In this document: piece after piece, positions 12,201 to 22,507 of the stretch
Layout: each line of letters starts with the position of its first letter
Position numbering within the stretch: position 1 is the stretch's first letter
Source of the DNA: Rhizophagus irregularis
Lineage: Eukaryota; Glomeromycota; Glomeromycetes; Glomerales; Glomeraceae
Length of the DNA stretch: 64,000 nt
NCBI RefSeq assembly: GCF_026210795.1
Contig: NC_089444.1
Location: 3,152,501-3,216,500 of the forward strand
Direction: 5' to 3'
Program-made: the position numbers and the translations under genes
The notes under the pieces: generated by a model
Databases searched by the model: none
Told to the model about the DNA's origin: nothing
The model's input: only the letters and a program-made list of their open reading frames with translations

Positions 12201-12625
12201 TTGTAGCTACTGGAAGACAACCTTTTTACAATCGTGCACATGATCATCTTCTTGCATTAGACATTTGTAAAGGAGTTAGACCTGAAATAAATGAACCAGA
12301 AGCACCAAGATGTTATATTGATTTAATGAAAAAGTGTTGCGATTTAAATCCAAATAATAGACCAAATATTTTCAAAGTAAATGAATTGATCATGTCATTT
12401 CATAAGTCATATGGAATGGATTTTTTCATAGTAGAAAATGAAGAAATTGGAATACAATTCAAAAAAGCAGAAGAATATAGAAAAGCAAATCTTTCATTCA
12501 TTAAAAATTACCAAATAGAAACCCATCCACAAGCTATTTACACATCTCGGTTACTTAATCCTTTTACAGAAGATCTTCCAGAACATGATGATGATAATAC
12601 TCAATGCTTAGATCAAGTAATCTAA
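6218..12625 (+). CDS. TKL-like kinase A with 12 tandem N-lobe exons and one C-lobe
   Basis: Thirteen exons, all phase 0: 6218-6577, 6648-7025, 7107-7508, 7588-7989, 8063-8461, 8535-8930, 9012-9386, 9462-9848, 9924-10298, 10374-10751, 10827-11210, 11285-11671 and 11759-12625, giving about 1829 residues. Introns use GTATGA/GTATAA donors and TTTAG/GCT acceptors. Start ATG 6218 (MSSQNIPL) follows an upstream TTG in the same frame. Each repeat exon encodes the end of helix C and strands beta4-beta5 (LYGISQNPDTGDYIFV), a linker (WTSGNEKIDDFIQE), then strands beta1-beta3 (EWIPYNQF, GKNGLITVYSAIWKDGPL, VALKYL) and the start of helix C. Exon 12 alone has a near-canonical glycine loop, GKGGFAIVYSA. The last exon carries VHRDFHTGN, DMG (for DFG), APE and a C-tail, so one active kinase is plausible. 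Family knowledge places it with the TKL-like kinases expanded in Rhizophagus; substrate unknown. The multi-N-lobe reading is inference. Confidence 0.82.
6648..11758 (+). repeat. tandem array of ~450-480-bp exon-plus-intron units
   Basis: Successive exon starts are spaced 459, 481, 475, 472, 477, 450, 462, 450, 453, 458 and 474 bp. Each unit contains one N-lobe exon and one intron with conserved ends. Exons 3 and 4 are nearly identical, including a rare insert (LLNDYVDDDGIDY). Exons 9 and 10 share their 5' halves, and the introns after exons 8 and 9 are the same. This pattern is typical of recent unequal crossing-over plus gene conversion. Confidence 0.85.
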
Positions 12626-12645
12626 ATCCATATGAAACACATTAT

Positions 12646-14111
12646 AATAAGGTTTATATAGAATGGATATAAATTCTTCACTTGATTTATATATTTATAT
12701 AGCCGTTACTTTATAGGAATTTCTAATTGATTTGTAGTTTTGCCCAACGGCCAATACTGTATAGATACTAGTATGTAAGTTTTTTTAAAAATCAGTTTGT
12801 AATTGGATATATTGTATACAATATTTTCTTTGATATAATAAACATATGCTTGAATTATGTGATATTAACAATGAAATAATTCCTTATATAAATTATATAT
12901 GTGAATTTGTTGGTACATTCGTACTATTTGCTTATTTTATTTAATTGTAAAATAAAACTTTCCATTACTCATATATAATAAAGTGTTCCGAACGGATCGG
13001 GTCAATTCGGGTGACCCGTCGGGTTGACTCGAAAAGCTTCCTTCCCTGGCTAAACCTTCTATAGTCCTTCATTACATTTTGAACTAATAATGCTATAATT
13101 TTAACTTTAAACACATTTCATTAATGAAAATAACAAATATTTAAATTTAGAACGTTAAAAGTTTGTTTGAGATCAAACTTTTTAATAGTAATCAAAAATA
13201 AATAAATAAATAAGGTATCATTTTTTTTATTAATGCTTAATAACGAACATGCTTCACTTCGAAATATGACAACTACGGTATATATAAGTGCATTTTAATT
13301 TATGTGTTATGTGTGTTTGCGTCACAATTCCAATTTCATTTGAGTAAACGGTCTTACAAATTTCGGAGCTGAGCCCTTGAACATAAGCTCTTGGCCTTAT
13401 AAGCATATATCACGGCCATAATTTCCTTTTTATGTTAGTTGCTTTTTTATAAATATTTTCATATGTTCTTTTTTTTTCTTATTTTTCCTATATTAATTAC
13501 TTTATTATAAATAAAACCTTGTATTATTTATATTATTTCATATGATTTTGATTTTTAATCACTTCAGATTATTTGTCTATTTCTAATATTAATTCAATAT
13601 TACTTTACTTCATTGTCTTTCTTTTATCTTAATCATTCCATTTAAAATCTCTATCATGCATTATGATTGCTTGATCATTATCTTAATAATCTCATATGTA
13701 TTCCCAAGTCCCCAAGTCCCCATTTCTTGTTTATATCTTACGCATAGATTTGAAATTTATGTCATATATACTCTTCTACCATAAAATTAGCAGCATTCTT
13801 TATGACATTTAGATTATATGTTCATAAATTGGTATAATTCGTACTTATAAATTTTATATTTATTTACATCATTTTGTATAAATTCTAGTGTCTTATACAA
13901 TTTATTATATAAATAAATTATTTATAAATATTGATTTAATATTGTTTGGCTTATTTACTTAAAAAACGGATTTCAAATTTATAAAATTTTTATGGATAAA
14001 AAAAAATTTTTTCATAATAAATAAATAAATCATATAATACTTATAAAATAAAAAGCAAATTTTAATTATTTAATTTTGATAATATACAAATAATTTATAT
14101 GATATTCATTC
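12646..14111. other. intergenic spacer, no gene seen
   Basis: The 3' flank of kinase A, then AT-rich spacer. A short GC-richer island at about 12990-13035 (gatcgggtcaattcgggtga, then cccgtcgggttgactcg) has mirrored GGGT/ACCC motifs. A motif 'gagtaaacggtcttacaaat' near 13340 recurs in related form near 32343. No coding frame is supported. Confidence 0.5.
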
Positions 14112-15701
14112 TTATAAATAATCAATTTTCTTTAATAAATTATAAACATCAAAAGCTAAAGATAAATCATGATAATTTAAAACTTTAATATTATATAAAT
14201 TAAATTCCTTCACCTCATATTTCAAACGAGACAAATCACCATTTTTAAAATCCCAAATTGCTAAATACTTGACTCTTTTCTCCTTCATAATATATTCCTT
14301 TACATTATTTAAAATATTATCACTACTGGTTTGCATTATTTTTAATTTATTAATAAAAATATTGTGAGAATTTTCTAAAAATATTCTAAAATCATTTTCT
14401 TTAATATTAAAAACCAAACTTAAGTATTCAAGTTTAGAAGGGAGAGTTTGACCCAAATTTTGTAATAAGATTGAAATATTATCATTTGATAAATAAACAT
14501 CATCACATAAATTGATTGAAAGATATTTAAGATTTTGTTTAATATTTTCAATTAAATTGGGTATATTGAATGTTTGATAAAAAATATGACTTTCAGATCC
14601 AAAAAAATTAAGAAATTTGATATTCTCACAATATTTTATAATTAAATCTAATAATTGTCGATTTTGTGATAGATTTGATAGAATTCCAAGTGTATAACCG
14701 AAATTTTCTAAATAATCACCAGATTTTTGTAATAATAATTGTAATGAATTATCAATCTGTGATAACTCATTTATAATTAAAGATTTTAATTTAAATGGTT
14801 TAGTTAAATTATTAAATTGATCAAAACCATTTTTTAAAGAATAACAATGAATTATATGAACAGATTCTAAAACATTTAATTGTTCAAATATCTTATCTAA
14901 ATTGATTACAACTTTAAAATCGATATTATAAAATGTAATTGTATTTAAAGTATTTGAACAATTAGAAACTTTTGATAATAATAATGATTGACATAAAGGA
15001 AAATTATCATGATAAAATGAAATTTTTTTGAGATTTTGATGTAAATTAATTATTTGTGATATACGATTTTTAATTAACATATATTCATTATTAATAATAT
15101 CATATGAAAATCTAATTGAACTATTAACATAAAGATTTAAATTACTAATATTGTGAATGAAATTTGTATTTTGTAAAATTATTTCAAGAATATCATTGAA
15201 ATATGTATAATAATAAATACTTGAGATCTCAATTTCAAGAGTATGTAAATTTACTTCATTTTCAATAAATATTTTAAATAATGATATACCAATCAATCTT
15301 TTAAAATCAGTTGCTGAAAAATCATTATTTCCTGGTTCTGATTTTTTAATAGTAAACCACATCCCAACACAAGAAATAATATCAAATATATTTAAATATT
15401 TTAAAAATTTAACATAATTAAATAGTGTATTTGAAGGTAATGAATTATTATTAATTATGTGTTGATTTAATTTTGATTTTAAATCATCATCATTTAAATT
15501 ATGTAAATAAATTCCAATAAAATTACAAATTACGGTACGAAATGAAAATGGGTCTTCCCATAATAATGGAATCGCTAAACGACACCATAATCTGTTAACT
15601 AAAATGCATGAATGTAAAGTTGATTTATCATTCCTAAAATATTTTATAACTTCATATGTTAATTCAGGTAAATCTCCTGAAAATATTTTTGAACATGACA
15701 T
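14112..15701 (-). CDS. F-box / leucine-rich-like protein, 529 aa, single exon
   Basis: An uninterrupted frame of 529 codons. Residues about 8-50 match the F-box type seen repeatedly in Rhizophagus: DLPELTYEVIKYF, then SCILVNRLWCRLAIPLLWEDP. F-boxes bind Skp1 and recruit substrates to SCF ubiquitin ligases. The rest is rich in L/I/N with irregular repeats of the 'LK.LSI...' and 'L..LESVHI' kind, consistent with degenerate leucine-rich repeats for target binding. There is no membrane segment or signal peptide. The upstream ATG context is clean and no other in-frame ATG precedes it. It lies alone between the left kinase array and the first peptide gene, transcribed towards the array. The F-box call is firm; the target is unknown. 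Confidence 0.85.
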   Translation of the reverse strand: MSCSKIFSGDLPELTYEVIKYFRNDKSTLHSCILVNRLWCRLAIPLLWEDPFSFRTVICNFIGIYLHNLNDDDLKSKLNQHIINNNSLPSNTLFNYVKFLKYLNIFDIISCVGMWFTIKKSEPGNNDFSATDFKRLIGISLFKIFIENEVNLHTLEIEISSIYYYTYFNDILEIILQNTNFIHNISNLNLYVNSSIRFSYDIINNEYMLIKNRISQIINLHQNLKKISFYHDNFPLCQSLLLSKVSNCSNTLNTITFYNIDFKVVINLDKIFEQLNVLESVHIIHCYSLKNGFDQFNNLTKPFKLKSLIINELSQIDNSLQLLLQKSGDYLENFGYTLGILSNLSQNRQLLDLIIKYCENIKFLNFFGSESHIFYQTFNIPNLIENIKQNLKYLSINLCDDVYLSNDNISILLQNLGQTLPSKLEYLSLVFNIKENDFRIFLENSHNIFINKLKIMQTSSDNILNNVKEYIMKEKRVKYLAIWDFKNGDLSRLKYEVKEFNLYNIKVLNYHDLSLAFDVYNLLKKIDYL

Positions 15702-17265
15702 TGTAATTTGAAAAGGTAAGTATATAAGATAACGAATTGAAAGTGGAAGGGGAGATAACGTATTTTATTATGACGGATTGCGGGATTTGATAAATTATAT
15801 TTATTTTCGGAGCGAATTTCCGATTTTATTTTTATTTTATTTTTATAATGAAGATGAGAAGCGAATTTCCGATCTTATTTTTATTTTTTTTTATAATGAA
15901 AAACAGAAAGCAAATTCCGATATTGTCGCACATTCTATGTTGCGTAACGTTTTAATGCACCCCCTGATTGCACGGTTTCAAATGATCATGTAAAATTTAT
16001 TTATACAGTTTACAGTATGATCGACATCGTGTATGAATAAAAACTGCGCCACAAAGCGGAGCTGTAATAATTAGGCGCAAAAGAACTCAAAATTGTATAT
16101 TCTGTTATTTAAGAAATTAAAAGGGGAAACAAAATAAATAAACTTTTTTTTATATAATTTCATTATAAAAAATATTATTATATCATTAGTGATTAGTCCA
16201 ACGCTCATATTCACATTAAATCTGATAGATAAATATGACCCTCTTTTAAAAAAAGATCCAGAAAATCCATTAGTCATAAAAAAAATTTCCAAATTTCAAC
16301 TCTTCAAGTTAGATACAAATTGATCTGTGAAAAATAACAAAAATCTAACTACCTTAAAAAATTATCTCTTTTCACGCAGAGGTTCGTAAAAGTAAAAAAA
16401 TTACCATATTCTAGTAATTCATAATTCATGTTTTTATTATCACTAAATTAGGAGATGTTGAAAATTTTTTCTATAATAAATTTGCTTATTATTGCGTTGC
16501 TTTTACAGATTTATTAATCATCAAGAATACTTACTGATGTATTTAGTGTAAATTGAAAATTTTCTAAGGTTTTCTGATTGTTGGTTAAAAATTTTAAAGA
16601 GAAATAATATTAATAATATTGGAAAATATCATTCACATGATAAATCAGGAAGTGCGCCAATGTGACCTTTAAGTTATTAGCAGAAAAAATAAACTTTTCA
16701 ATTTCTATGTTTTAAATTAATTTCTTTATTGAATTTATGAAATTGATGATACAACTGAACGTCCTTATTATAGAATGTTGTCAAATCGATACTTTTATCT
16801 AGGTAAATTCTTAGCCAAAAATTGGAGAAGACTTTTATAGCTGCTCTTCTTGGTACTAATGCAATTGGAACAGATAAATTTAACAGTAGTTAATCGATAA
16901 TTCTAGACTTCCAAGATCTCTCTCCAGTACATTATATGGAAATCAAAAGGTATAGATGATTTTGAAAATGTAATTTTTTTATAATTAATATAATTTTTTA
17001 ATTATTATTTTATAATTTTATTGAGTACATCTAGAAATTTCTTGCATCAAAAGTAAAATAATAATTTATCTATATTATACGACATTGAAAAAAAATCTTG
17101 TTGGGGATCCAAAAGGTGGTTTAGCTTGCTTTCTGTTCATCAAAATGGGAAACTATCTGAAACTCTTTGAAACTTTCGGATATTTCTTTGGGCTAATCAG
17201 ATCACTCATCAGTCTATCAATAAAAAGCCTATGCTACAGTTTGTACACTAGTATAATTCTTATTA
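15702..17265. other. intergenic, no gene supported
   Basis: Contains a duplicated stretch 'gcgaatttccgattttattttt' / 'gcgaatttccgatcttattttt' (about 15810-15885), and motifs 'gcgccacaaagcgg' near 16046 and 'gtgcgccaatgtgacc' near 16651 that resemble transposon-end fragments. The small frames at 15778-15993, 16071-16292 and 17085-17285 have no recognisable family. Confidence 0.45.
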
Positions 17266-18650
17266 CAAAACTCTTTTATACATGATACAAGCAATTTACA
17301 AATAATTATTTTTCGAAATAATTATTAACGTCCAATATCTGATTGCCATATTTTTAATAATATTCTTATATTTCCAAGCTATTAATTTAGAGTAGCGCAG
17401 CTTATTCCAATTTTGGGCTGTGTAGAAAAACGTGGCAAACATACTATAATTGAAATCAGCCCCAAAATCTTAATGGCCTACCGGCTAATAACCGGTTAAA
17501 CTTATATATTCTATAAGATCTTTGTCATGATGAATTAATTTTGGCTGATTAGACTATTTGATCATAAAATTTTTTTTTTAACGAATACTAAACTTTAACC
17601 AGTTAAACAAATCTATAACCAGTAAACCAGCTCTAACCTTAATTGGTAATTATATGGCTTTCAAATGATGCAATTATAAATAAAAAAAGTAATTTTGAAG
17701 TACGTGTTATCAAATTATTTTTTTTAAAAATTATCTTATAAAATGGTTCGAGGCGAGGAAGAGTAAAAAAAAAAAATTTTGAAATTCACGAACAACGAAC
17801 CAAAAAATATTTACCACATAAAAATCAAAGTCAAAAAAAATTTTTTTTGGAACCATGCATTTAAAATATTTGTTATTAATCTTTGCCTTTATTATTGTTT
17901 CGACAGGTAATATACTGGTAATATACAGTTTTTTACTTAATTTTTTATTGACGTTAATATTGATTTATTTATCAAATTAATTAAATATTAAAACCTTTTT
18001 TATAAATAATATAGTAGCTTTACCTGTAAAACGAGAAGGTAATTATTTCAATAAAAATTAATATCTTTACATGTTAATATGTATAACATCATTTTCTCTT
18101 GTGCAGCGGGTAAACGTACTGGACATGGAACTGATGAATGAACGTGACTCTGGTCTGTAAACGAGTTCCTCGTAACGTTAAATGATATAAAAATTACATA
18201 TTTTATTGCAAAAAATTTAATGTATAAAATTTGTTTATAAGTTTATTTTTGAAATAAATATTAATTATCCAAAAATGAATTTTTTGAAATGAAGTTCGAG
18301 TTAAACTATTTTTGCCATTAAAATAAAGTTAAAAAAAAAAAAAATAGAAGCCTTGAAGTTTATTTTTTTATAAAATTTGATTCTGTTATTAAGTGTGTTT
18401 TTGAAAAATTATTTCTTATAGCTATCATATATAACAGATCATATATAACAGATAAAGATGATATTGCGTCTGGATAAAAAAATTCTTTTGCTGTGTTTAT
18501 TACTTTCATCAAAAATTTATCTATAATGATAAATACTTTATTAGACCAACAATTTTACAGATGATATAAATCTATTTTACTGTATCATATTTTTAACGTG
18601 GCGCAATTTAGAAACGTGGTAAAATACTTTTTATACGAACATACATAATT
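17266..18650 (+). repeat. direct duplication, copy 1 (peptide-gene segment)
   Basis: About 1.3 kb, repeated in the same orientation at 23868-25190. The copies share 'ttttcgaaataattattaa', 'gggctgtgtagaaaaacgtg', the whole three-exon peptide gene, its 3' flank, and the end motif 'gcaatttagaaacgtgg'. Copy 2 has small indels throughout. Edges are approximate. Confidence 0.8.
17855..18141 (+). CDS. 36-aa secreted peptide precursor with Kex2-type sites, copy 1
   Basis: Three tiny exons, 17855-17906 (52 nt), 18015-18038 (24 nt) and 18107-18141 (35 nt), join in frame through GTAATA..ATAG and GTAATT..GCAG introns. Residues 1-20 form a classic signal peptide (basic start, then LLLIFAFIIVS). The remainder reads VALPVKREAGKRTGHGTDE, ending in TGA 18139-18141. 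Two KR pairs are typical Kex2 cleavage sites, and EA after the first KR resembles the Ste13-trimmed spacers of yeast alpha-factor. Processing would release a seven-residue TGHGTDE peptide. The role is not known; a signalling, pheromone-like or host-directed peptide is inference. It is too short for standard gene callers. Copy 2 at 24394-24670 keeps the whole post-signal part unchanged, which supports it being a real gene. Confidence 0.72.
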
Positions 18651-18870
18651 AACAGAATACATAGCGGTGACGTCAGACAACGAAAACCCTATCCTACTAT
18701 CCTATCTAATATAAATAAAAAAACTAAACTTGCCATCCAAAAAATAAAAACTAAATATTAAAGAAAAAAAAACAAAAACTATAAACGACAACAAATGCCA
18801 CTCAGAAAAGAAAAAAAAAACATAACTAGTCTGCGAACTACAACTAGTGGGCGCTCATACCCGGTTGTCG
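18651..18870. other. spacer before relic, nothing recognised
   Basis: A-rich spacer with unusually few T-runs (for example, A/C-rich tracts at 18720-18800). No feature could be supported. Confidence 0.4.
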
Positions 18871-18879
18871 TAACAATAT

Positions 18880-19920
18880 TATAGACAAACTTCAACTATT
18901 ACACCAACTTCTACAAACCAAAGTGTCTTTAATAACTTTGGACTTAATCGTACTAAGGGAGCTCCTAAAGCTTCAAATTTTATTTCCACTTCCGAAATAC
19001 AACAATCTTCGAGAATTTTTTTACCAACAAACTTATATTCCACCGCAAAGTGGTCATGAACATATAGAAATCGCAAAAGTTCTAGTAAAGGAGTATTTGC
19101 TGATAATTATTCACTTAATGTTATACCAGTTGAAGAAAATAATTTATTTATGAATGAAATTTCGTATAATACAAATAAATATTGATGCATATGCAAAAAT
19201 GGTAATTTATCTAAAATGAATCATGATGGTGATTAATTCTCTTAAAATAAGATTATCGTTTGAAACATTTGATAATAATGCAAGTGTACAATGGTTTATT
19301 AAACCATTTACCTACGATGAAAAATCAAGCTCCATCTTGAATTTAATTTAGTTTTTAGTTTGAGCCACATACAATACATAGGCATGTAGTAAATGCGATT
19401 AAAGGTTTTACTCAATTCGTTAAAACTGTGGATATATATCATATTAAAGGTTCGTTTGAGTGGTGGCGAAAAAAGTCATGTTAATATATCTAATATGGCA
19501 AAAATCTCCATCATTTAGACAAGATTGGAAGAGTAAATTAGCCAGCAGAGATATGTTAGTTTGTTGAAATAATGACACTTTTGGCTTGGATGTAAAATAG
19601 AATTAAGGTCTGATATTATTGTTGGTCCTTTACCAATCTATGAATTGAATACTTCAAAAGAATCATGTGTTTTAAATGATGGATCAATAAGCGATTTTGT
19701 TATCCATTATAAAGTTTCATCTGTTCATAATACAAGGAATTTTTTATGCTCATTCTTAAGGTATACCAGATTATTTTAACGCATTATTGGAATCGAAAAT
19801 GATTGAATCCCAAAATAAATCACCCACTTTAACTGATAGTGATATTACAAAACTTTAGAAATTATTTTTAGTTATATGCAATGAATTTACAAGCATAATC
19901 TATATAAACGATGAAAATGT
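18880..19920 (+). pseudogene. decayed protein-coding gene, family unknown
   Basis: Several coding-like stretches follow each other in shifting frames. At about 18893-19062: TITPTSTNQSVFNNFGLN, then RTKGAPKASNF, ending at a TGA. A second frame at about 19062-19184 continues with SSSKGVFADNYSLNVIPVEE. At about 19231-19350: LSFETFDNNASVQWFIKPF. At about 19755-19920: GIPDYFNALLESKMIESQ. Amino-acid composition changes to coding-like and codons favour A/T third positions, but stops and frameshifts interrupt every frame. I do not recognise the family. The open frame at 18923-19153 and the antisense one at 18879-19076 overlap this relic and are not separate genes. Confidence 0.45.
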
Positions 19921-20872
19921 ATAATGTGTATAATAAAATTTTAAATAATAAAGGAAGTAGCATAATTTAACGATTAAAGAATATTTCTATTTTAGCGAAT
20001 AATAAGTTAATTCTGTGCATTGATATTAAATGGACTTAATTCTTCACATTTATTTATATCTTAATAAGAGTATCCGATAAGGCAACGCTATTTTTATTTA
20101 ATTTTCTAGCGTAACAACTAGTTAATTGCGTATTCCAAAAAAATTACATTTTTAGATTAATAAATTATTTAATTTTTTATGAAAGAATGATTATTAATTT
20201 TTTATATTATCTAATTTATATGATTATATATTTGTTTTGTCATAGAAATGATTATCGGATCAAATTGTTTTATGACATAATTCTATGGCAATTCGCATGA
20301 TCTTATTTTTTGATTTTTTTTTATTAATAAATGAAAAAGTATTAAAAGACCTTTGATATGATAGGTGGTGGGGCCTTGGTGTTTAAATTCAGCATTAAGA
20401 AACGAACAGAATGAACAAAATGTTAATGTTAACGTTAACATTGACATTTTAAATATTAACAATAAAATTTGTTCTCGTCGGCTTTCCTTTTTCGGATGCA
20501 GTTAATTATTTCGTTATGCTTACATAATACATTTATTATGTTTCAAAATTGACTATTCCTTTTTTAATGCATTGTACTCCTCTAACGGTTAACTAACCTT
20601 CAGTGTTTTTAATGATAAGGGTAGCTTCAGGGAGAATTTAAGTAAAAATTGTAATTTGCCAAATTGAATAAAATTTAATTGCCAATCAGAATCATGTGTT
20701 TCCTCTGTGTATTTTAACTAGCCCTTTTTTAATAATTTTGTTGCCGATCTTGAAATCATCGCAATATAAATTAACGTTTCACCACTTTTTTTTCTTTTCC
20801 TTTATTATTTTTTAGTAATTTTTACATACGAATTAATAACATAATTTTTTGTTTAATAAATTATTTATTAAA
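19921..20872. other. intergenic, upstream of kinase at 20873
   Basis: No coding frame. A perfect short palindrome (atgttaacgttaacat, with flanking tta.../...tga) lies at about 20425-20447. Sequence just before 20873 is the likely promoter/5' leader, but no individual site can be assigned. Confidence 0.4.
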
Positions 20873-22507
20873 ATGGATGAAATTAAACTAAGTAATGACG
20901 TAATTGAGCAAATAGAAGATTTTGATCATTATCTCCTAACTGAAGAACAAAAATTGTTAATTGATAAACTAATAACAGACAAAGAATTAAAAGAACGTTA
21001 TAAAAAAAATGGTTTATGTAGAAATTGTAAACAGCCTAATATTGATTATTATTATTGTCGGTCAAGTGATTCCAAACCTTTTAAACAAAATTTCAAAAAT
21101 TGGACAAGTGGAAATCGTGTCATTGATGAATTTATTCAAAACGTACAATTAAAAGCTAAAGATGAAAAACAAATTATAGAGTGGATATAATATGATAAAT
21201 TTGAAGATGTTGAATATTTAGCAAAAGGAGGATTTGGAACTACTTTTAAAGCAGTTTGGAAAGATGGTCCTTGGAAAATTAATTATGACAATAATCAATT
21301 GGAAAGAAAAGGTAAAACAGGAGTTGCTTTAAAGTGCTTACATAACTCACAAGATATTACAGCAGATTTTTTAAAAGAAGTAAGATATTTTCTTATAATT
21401 CTTCATTAGCCTTTATAAATGTTAAACTAACTATAATTTTCTTTTAAGGTTGAGTCAAATATTTTAGAATATGATTCTTGTTGGATAGTTCGTTGTTTTG
21501 GTATTACTAAAGATCCAAAAATAAATAATTTTATGATGGTTATGGAATTAATAGATGGTAGTTCAAGACAACATTTATATAACAATTTCATTTCACTGAA
21601 TTGGAGCCAAAAGTTGTATAGTTTACAATGTATTGCATTTGGTCTTAAAGATATTCATAATAAAGGATTAATTCATCATGATTTTCATAGTGGAAATATA
21701 TTAAGCAATTTTGATGAATATGCTTATATTACTGATTTGGGATTATGTCAACCTGCAAATGTCAAATCTTCTCAAAATAGTAATAAAAAAATATATGGAG
21801 TATTACCTTATGTAGCTCCAGAAGTTTTAAGAGGAAAAGAATATACTCAAGCAATTGATATTTATGGATATGGAATTATTGCATATGAAATTTGTACAGG
21901 TTTCCCTCCTTATTATAATATAGCTCATGATGAATTCTTAGCTATAAAAATTTGTCATGGGTTGAGACCAAAATGTGATTATAAAATCCCTCAACTAATT
22001 GTTGACATAATTAATCAATGTTGGGATACAGACCCTTTAAAACGACCTAATGCAAATGAATTACATGAGTCAATATGGAAATTATATGAAGGTATTAGTT
22101 ATAATAAAGTGGATTCTGTAATTTGCGAGCAAGTTAAAGAAGCAGATGAAACCAACAAAAAGTCATCTTCTTCAGTTCAATCACCAATATCATCTACAAG
22201 TACACTTTCATATATGACACATCCTCAAGCAGTCTACATAAGTAGACTATTAAATTTTAAAAATCTTCCAGAACCCATAAATGCTGACAATGAAGATTTA
22301 GAATATTCAGGTAATTTTAATTCAAAATAATTATTTAAACTTATTTAGAGTAATAATTATTCATTTTTTTTACAGATTCCTTAAGAATGGATTTTACTAA
22401 ACTTGATATTAATTCTAAAGGTAATTTACTTTTGCATGTGATTTTTTTTGATTTATCAAATTTTAATTAAGCTATTTTTTTTTTTTATTATAGATGAAAG
22501 AAATTGA
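20873..22507 (+). pseudogene. TKL-like kinase with one in-frame stop between linker and N-lobe
   Basis: Four exons, 20873-21379, 21449-22310, 22376-22420 and 22494-22507, join in frame. Residues 1-104 hold a CxxC zinc-knuckle half (GLCRNCKQPN) and the NWTSGNRVIDEFIQ linker, ending EWI. Then TAA (21188-21190) replaces the codon that is proline (CCA) in all relatives. The same frame continues at once with YDKFEDVEYLAKGGFGTTFK, WKDG and VALKCL. Exon 2 has IHHDFHSGN (HHD for HRD), DLG for DFG, APE, and the 'THPQAVYISRLLNF' tail. The last two small exons give DSLRMDFTKLDINSKDERN, the tail typical of these kinases. Apart from the stop the gene is intact, so the lesion is recent, or the stop is read through, or it is a sequencing error. 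It is the single-N-lobe form against which arrays A-C can be compared. Confidence 0.75.

Larger units (their letters stand above)
4757..12645 (+). repeat. large inverted duplication, left arm (contains kinase gene A)
   Basis: This segment reappears in reverse complement at about 26110-31515. The outer edge is visible where 'tacatggtaaataaaaaacc' (about 4764) matches the complement near 31490-31510. The inner edge falls just after the kinase stop codon, around 12645 and 26110. The left arm is longer (about 7.9 against 5.4 kb), mainly because its kinase array has 12 rather than 7 repeat units and because it holds a MITE at 5746-5934. Edges are approximate, set by eye. Confidence 0.85.

Noticed and set aside
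6648-12625. CRISPR-like or simple tandem-repeat array
   Set aside because: The ~460-bp period consists of exon plus intron with splice signals and an open frame in every unit, so it is a genic array.
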